DNA of 6,517 bases, from assembly GCA_937121005.1 (NCBI GenBank), contig CAKZKB010000462.1, forward strand, positions 1 through 6,517, in the 5' to 3' direction. This stretch comes from an uncultured cyanobacterium. Its GTDB lineage: Bacteria; Cyanobacteriota; Cyanobacteriia; Cyanobacteriales; Geitlerinemataceae. Each line of letters starts with the position of its first letter. The first letter of the stretch is position 1. Below the pieces are notes generated by a model that did no database searches, was not told the origin of the DNA, and was given only the letters and a program-made list of their open reading frames with translations. The position numbers were made by a program, and so were the translations under genes. This document shows positions 4,520 to 6,517 of the stretch, piece by piece.

Positions 4520-4876
4520 TTGACAGTTAGCCTTCGAGGCACGCGAGAAGTCAAGAAAAACTACCAACTATTTCGTCTGACGGGTTTGCTGGACGCATTT
4601 TCCGAGCCGAACTTCCAAAAAGTTCTCGGCCAGTGCGTCAACGACGGCCCTAAAAATCTCATATTGGATCTGTCTAAAATTGATTTTGTAGACAGTTCCG
4701 GGTTGGGCGCACTCGTCCAACTGGTTAAAAAGACTCAAGAAGCCAACGGTTCGCTGCAAATCGTGTCTAACCCCAGAGTGACGCAAACTGTCAAGCTGGT
4801 ACGCTTAGAGAAGTTCTTATCGTTACAGCCCTCTGTGGATGCAGCGATCGAACATCTCTCTAATAAAAAAGACTAA
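4520..4876 (+). CDS. STAS-domain anti-sigma-factor antagonist
   Basis: A single-domain cytosolic protein of 118 residues from TTG (124 if translation begins at ATT 4502). STAS antagonists (SpoIIAA/RsbV family) bind an anti-sigma kinase when unphosphorylated and are switched off by Ser phosphorylation. The family core is clear: beta strand NLILDLSKIDFVD (46-58), then DSSGLGALVQL (58-68), where the first Ser (S59) matches the phosphorylated residue of the family, and the closing LQIVSNPRVTQTVKLVRLEKFL segment (79-100 region). Cyanobacteria lack SigF of the Bacillus kind, and such proteins there are linked to PP2C/kinase partner switching. No kinase or phosphatase gene is adjacent. The TTG coordinate is the conservative one; the Shine-Dalgarno favours ATT at 4502. 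The gene ends in a strong terminator before mrnC. Confidence 0.9.
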   Translation: MTVSLRGTREVKKNYQLFRLTGLLDAFSEPNFQKVLGQCVNDGPKNLILDLSKIDFVDSSGLGALVQLVKKTQEANGSLQIVSNPRVTQTVKLVRLEKFLSLQPSVDAAIEHLSNKKD

Positions 4877-4894
4877 ACCGGACGCGATCGCCCC

Positions 4895-4925
4895 AGCTAT
4901 TCCCTAGCGCGGAATAGCTTTTTTT
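4895..4925 (+). terminator. Intrinsic terminator abutting the mrnC start codon
   Basis: AGCTATTCC (4895-4903) pairs perfectly with GGAATAGCT (4911-4919) around a 7-nt loop, followed by six T bases (4920-4925) beyond the stem. The ATG of mrnC starts at the next base. GGAA at 4911-4914, the only Shine-Dalgarno-like sequence for mrnC, is inside the 3' arm and would be hidden when the hairpin folds. Confidence 0.88.
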
Positions 4926-5318
4926 ATGTTTGAATTTGACTCTCTCTCCGACGCGCAACTGCGGCAATTGTCCCCCGTCGCCCTCGCTTTTTTAGGCGAT
5001 GCGGTGTACGAACTTTACGTGCGCCACGCTTATCTCTACCCACCCAAACGCATTCGAGAATACCACGATCGCACCATCGATCGCGTCCGCGCCGAAAGCC
5101 AAGCCGAATTTCTCAGCACCATCGAACCCGAACTGACAGACGCAGAATTAGAGATCGTGCGTCGAGGGCGAAACGGTGCGGGTCGCGCCCCCAAACGCCT
5201 CAACCCGCAAGTGTACAAGCAAGCAACGGGACTCGAAACCTTAGTCGGATATTTGTATTTGCGCGATCGCCATCGGCTGCAACAATTACTCGCAAAAATG
5301 GCGATCGCCACCGACTAA
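4926..5318 (+). CDS. mrnC: Mini-ribonuclease 3
   Basis: A 130-residue enzyme made of an RNase III catalytic domain alone, without the dsRNA-binding domain; length is normal for Mini-III. The family is known for maturing 23S rRNA from its double-stranded precursor as a dimer. Signature segments are LAFLGDAVYELYVR (20-33), with D25 and E29 as likely metal ligands, RRGRNG (79-84), and ATGLETLVGYLYL (100-112), with E104 as a second acidic active-site residue. A small helical N-terminus precedes the motif, so ATG at 4926 gives a full-length protein. Translation initiation is odd: the codon directly follows the U-tract of the STAS terminator. The gene may depend on read-through past that terminator, because I see no separate promoter in the 49-bp gap. 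Its end overlaps the convergent gene by 4 bp. Confidence 0.93.
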   Translation: MFEFDSLSDAQLRQLSPVALAFLGDAVYELYVRHAYLYPPKRIREYHDRTIDRVRAESQAEFLSTIEPELTDAELEIVRRGRNGAGRAPKRLNPQVYKQATGLETLVGYLYLRDRHRLQQLLAKMAIATD

Positions 5319-5665
5319 GAGCGATTTTTCTCGCGCACTTTCGGTGCCGCCGCCCCGTAGTTGACCCGACAACCGATATTAAACAAACTCGATCCGCACT
5401 CGAGGGGAACCACTTCGCCATCGAGCAACGCCGTACAACTGACATAGCTATCGTCGTTGGTATCTTGAATCATACACTCGATCGGATTGGCATTGGCACG
5501 AGACGACCAAGCCTTCAAACCAAAACCCGCGATGATATGCGCCCAGAAAAAGAGGATGGAACCAACAGCGACGATCGCCACTGCGATCGCAGCCACCTTA
5601 ACTTTCCAACTTCCGAGAACGCCACCAATTTTAGAGGTTAAAGTAGCGTTGTTTTCTTCAGACAT
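5315..5665 (-). CDS. Small single-span membrane protein with four cysteines, unknown function
   Basis: A 116-residue protein that I do not recognise. Residues 1-20 are polar, 21-50 form one hydrophobic helix (AAIAVAIVAVGSILFFWAH core), and 51-116 would lie on the far side of the membrane. That outer part carries C64, C77, C90 and C99, enough for two disulfides, and ends in a basic tail (KVREKNRS). A good Shine-Dalgarno, AAGGAG (minus strand, plus positions 5672-5677), lies 6 nt before the ATG. It is downstream of the secreted-protein gene on the same strand with a 93-bp gap, so the two may be cotranscribed. The stop overlaps the mrnC stop by 4 bp from the opposite strand. The ribosome-binding site and the coherent membrane topology argue that it is real. 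Confidence 0.75.
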   Translation of the reverse strand: MSEENNATLTSKIGGVLGSWKVKVAAIAVAIVAVGSILFFWAHIIAGFGLKAWSSRANANPIECMIQDTNDDSYVSCTALLDGEVVPLECGSSLFNIGCRVNYGAAAPKVREKNRS

Positions 5666-5758
5666 GACTCGCTCCTTCGGTCGGTGAATGCCAACAGTTG
5701 GCGGTCAAGGGATGGCCCTCCCCGCTTATTGTCTAATTTAACATTTTCGCCAGCCGTC

Positions 5759-6229
5759 CTACTCCTTCTCGAAGAAATAGGTGGCACTGTAGCTATCGCG
5801 ATCGTCCCCACTGGCATACAGCGTGGCATTGGTGGCCGCCAACTGTCCGTCTTCAGTGATGCGAATGCTGAGGATTTTTTCAGCAAACCCCGGATCGAAC
5901 ACCGCCGTCAAGTGCGCCGTACTGTCGCGATAGTCCGCTTCTGTCGCCCCCCACTCGCAGTCAGTGGGACTGCACGCCCCCCAGGCCCGCACCACGTAAC
6001 CGGCCCCCACTTGCGAGCATTCGCCCCCTTCAGGACACAGGCGCACGTCGTCGCAAACGTAGTCGATTTCCAGTTGGGTAATGCCCCGCGTGTTGGCATT
6101 CACATTGCGCCACATCCCCAGAATGGCCTCGTTTTCGGGGGCCGCACAGAGGGCGCGGGCCGGTGCGGTAGGCGCGATCGCGGCCGCGGCGACTAGGATG
6201 CTTCCGGCCAGGACGGTTTTGTTTAACAT
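5759..6229 (-). CDS. Secreted cysteine-rich protein, unknown function
   Basis: A 156-residue protein with a Sec signal peptide: LNK at the N-terminus, hydrophobic core VLAGSILVAAAAIA, and AxA-type site A24-R25-A26 with likely cleavage after 26. The mature part of about 130 residues has C28, C59, C65, C71, C86 and C91, an even number suited to disulfides in the periplasm or outside. The order W40-RNVN, TRGITQLEI (47-55), VRAWGACSPTDCEWG (80-94), then a beta-rich end with ATYFFEK, resembles an uncharacterised secreted domain I recall from cyanobacteria and other bacteria with a TRGIT...WG.C.PTDC.WG pattern. That recall is unchecked and has no known function. There is no Shine-Dalgarno at normal distance; GGAGGA (plus positions 6252-6257, minus strand) is 22 nt upstream. 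It may form an operon with the membrane protein downstream. Confidence 0.8.
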   Translation of the reverse strand: MLNKTVLAGSILVAAAAIAPTAPARALCAAPENEAILGMWRNVNANTRGITQLEIDYVCDDVRLCPEGGECSQVGAGYVVRAWGACSPTDCEWGATEADYRDSTAHLTAVFDPGFAEKILSIRITEDGQLAATNATLYASGDDRDSYSATYFFEKE

Positions 6230-6259
6230 AACTTAAAAATTTGAGTTGCGATCCTCCAT

Positions 6260-6275
6260 CTCTTTATTAAAAGAG
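6260..6275. repeat. Perfect 6-bp inverted repeat upstream of the secreted-protein gene
   Basis: CTCTTT (6260-6265) and AAAGAG (6270-6275) flank ATTA, about 30 bp before the minus-strand ATG at 6229 and touching a HIP1 octamer (6275-6282). It may be an operator or a leader hairpin beside the distant GGAGGA. Confidence 0.35.
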
Positions 6276-6300
6276 CGATCGCGCGGCTAGTGCCTCTACC

Positions 6301-6375
6301 CAAACGCCGATTTTCGGGACAAACGCCGCCCCCCGAGATGTAAAGATTTGCAACGCAAACAACTTGTCAAACAAG
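6301..6375. repeat. Direct and inverted short repeats in the terminal intergenic region
   Basis: CAAACGCCG occurs twice in direct orientation (6301-6309 and 6320-6328). Two inverted repeats follow: TTTGC-AAC-GCAAA (6347-6359) and CTTGT-CAA-ACAAG (6363-6375). They lie between the divergent secreted-protein gene and the possible gene at 6503 and look like regulator sites, though no known operator is recognised. Confidence 0.35.
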
Positions 6376-6377
6376 GC

Positions 6378-6407
6378 TTCAGTCGCGGGCATACTAGGCT
6401 TAAAATA
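6378..6407 (+). promoter_or_regulatory. Weak possible promoter towards the window end
   Basis: TAAAAT at 6402-6407 matches the -10 consensus at 5 of 6. The best -35-like hexamer at 18-bp spacing is TTCAGT (6378-6383; only 3 of 6). It would transcribe rightwards through the hairpin repeat at 6438 towards the ATG at 6503. Confidence 0.25.
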
Positions 6408-6437
6408 CTCTTAGCGAGCCGCGACAGCCGACGCGAT

Positions 6438-6470
6438 TCTCCCACGGAGACGCTACGCGAACGCGCTTTG
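6438..6470 (+). repeat. Cyanobacterial interspersed hairpin repeat
   Basis: TCTCC-CAC-GGAGA (6438-6450) is a perfect 5-bp hairpin, followed by CGCTACGCGAACGCG. The order TCTCCxxxGGAGACGCTACGCGAACG is one I recognise as a frequent intergenic repeat in Nostoc-like and other filamentous cyanobacteria. It lies in the presumed leader of the gene at 6503. Confidence 0.7.
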
Positions 6471-6502
6471 GCTGCGATTGTCCAAGAGAACGCGAGAACA
6501 GA

Positions 6503-6517
6503 ATGCAGGGAAATCTT
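6503..6517 (+). CDS. Possible start of a further gene, cut by the window end
   Basis: Only five codons are present, reading MQGNL. The same first residues open cyanobacterial DUF4388-type proteins as I remember them, which is suggestive but cannot be tested on five residues. Upstream there is only a weak AAGAGAA/GAGAA purine stretch as ribosome-binding site. A chance ATG is a real alternative. Confidence 0.25.

Noticed and set aside
5684..6196. 170-codon plus-strand frame opposite the secreted-protein gene
   Set aside because: The minus-strand frame has a signal peptide, an even set of cysteines and a plausible domain. The plus-strand product is Arg/Pro-rich shadow translation without a ribosome-binding site.

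Overview
The window reads as chromosomal DNA of a filamentous-type cyanobacterium. The evidence is: ten exact copies of the HIP1 octamer GCGATCGC in 6.5 kb (starts at 280, 1905, 2346, 3018, 4884, 5263, 5301, 5583, 6174, 6275); heptanucleotide repeat arrays of the STRR kind between genes; a hairpin repeat (6438-6470) of a type scattered through many cyanobacterial genomes; and proteins that look cyanobacterial (PspA/IM30-like coiled coil, PstS/SphX-like binding protein, Hpt and STAS signalling proteins, Mini-ribonuclease 3). No prophage, transposase, CRISPR array or complete biosynthetic operon is visible.

Layout. 1-107 holds no convincing gene apart from the promoter of a tRNA-Ser(UGA) gene (108-193). 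An HD-domain phosphohydrolase gene (198-1031, minus) ends 4 bp from the tRNA. The divergent gap 1032-1380 contains the hydrolase promoter, a 10-bp palindrome and a possible short structured RNA with its own terminator (about 1149-1240). A PspA/IM30-type coiled-coil protein follows (1381-2100).

From 2103 to 4431 the DNA is bracketed by an inverted pair of repeats, each an exact 18-bp cap plus four TTCAGAR heptads. Inside lie a membrane-anchored PstS-like phosphate-binding protein (2260-3177), a 265-bp repeat field (G-run octamers, TCATCCT units, ACCTNNN heptads), a stand-alone Hpt phosphotransfer protein (3443-4306), and a second ACCTNNN array in opposite orientation.

Just outside the right-hand repeat is a well-formed promoter driving a STAS anti-sigma-factor antagonist (4520-4876), whose Shine-Dalgarno sequence points to an unusual ATT start at 4502. 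A strong intrinsic terminator follows, and its U-tract runs directly into the ATG of mini-RNase III (mrnC, 4926-5318). Two minus-strand genes converge on mrnC: a secreted six-cysteine protein (5759-6229) and a single-span membrane protein with four cysteines after the membrane segment (5315-5665). The last 288 bp are mostly regulatory or repeat DNA and may include the first five codons of a further gene at 6503.

How the genes work together. The window is a set of mostly single-gene transcription units, not one pathway. Signalling (Hpt, STAS, HD hydrolase), envelope maintenance (PspA-like), phosphate binding and RNA processing (mrnC, tRNA) sit side by side. The least ordinary parts are non-coding: the candidate small RNA, the repeat-bracketed segment with a G-quadruplex-like tract, the ATT start and the terminator/start overlap at mrnC. 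I found no clear new multi-gene system.
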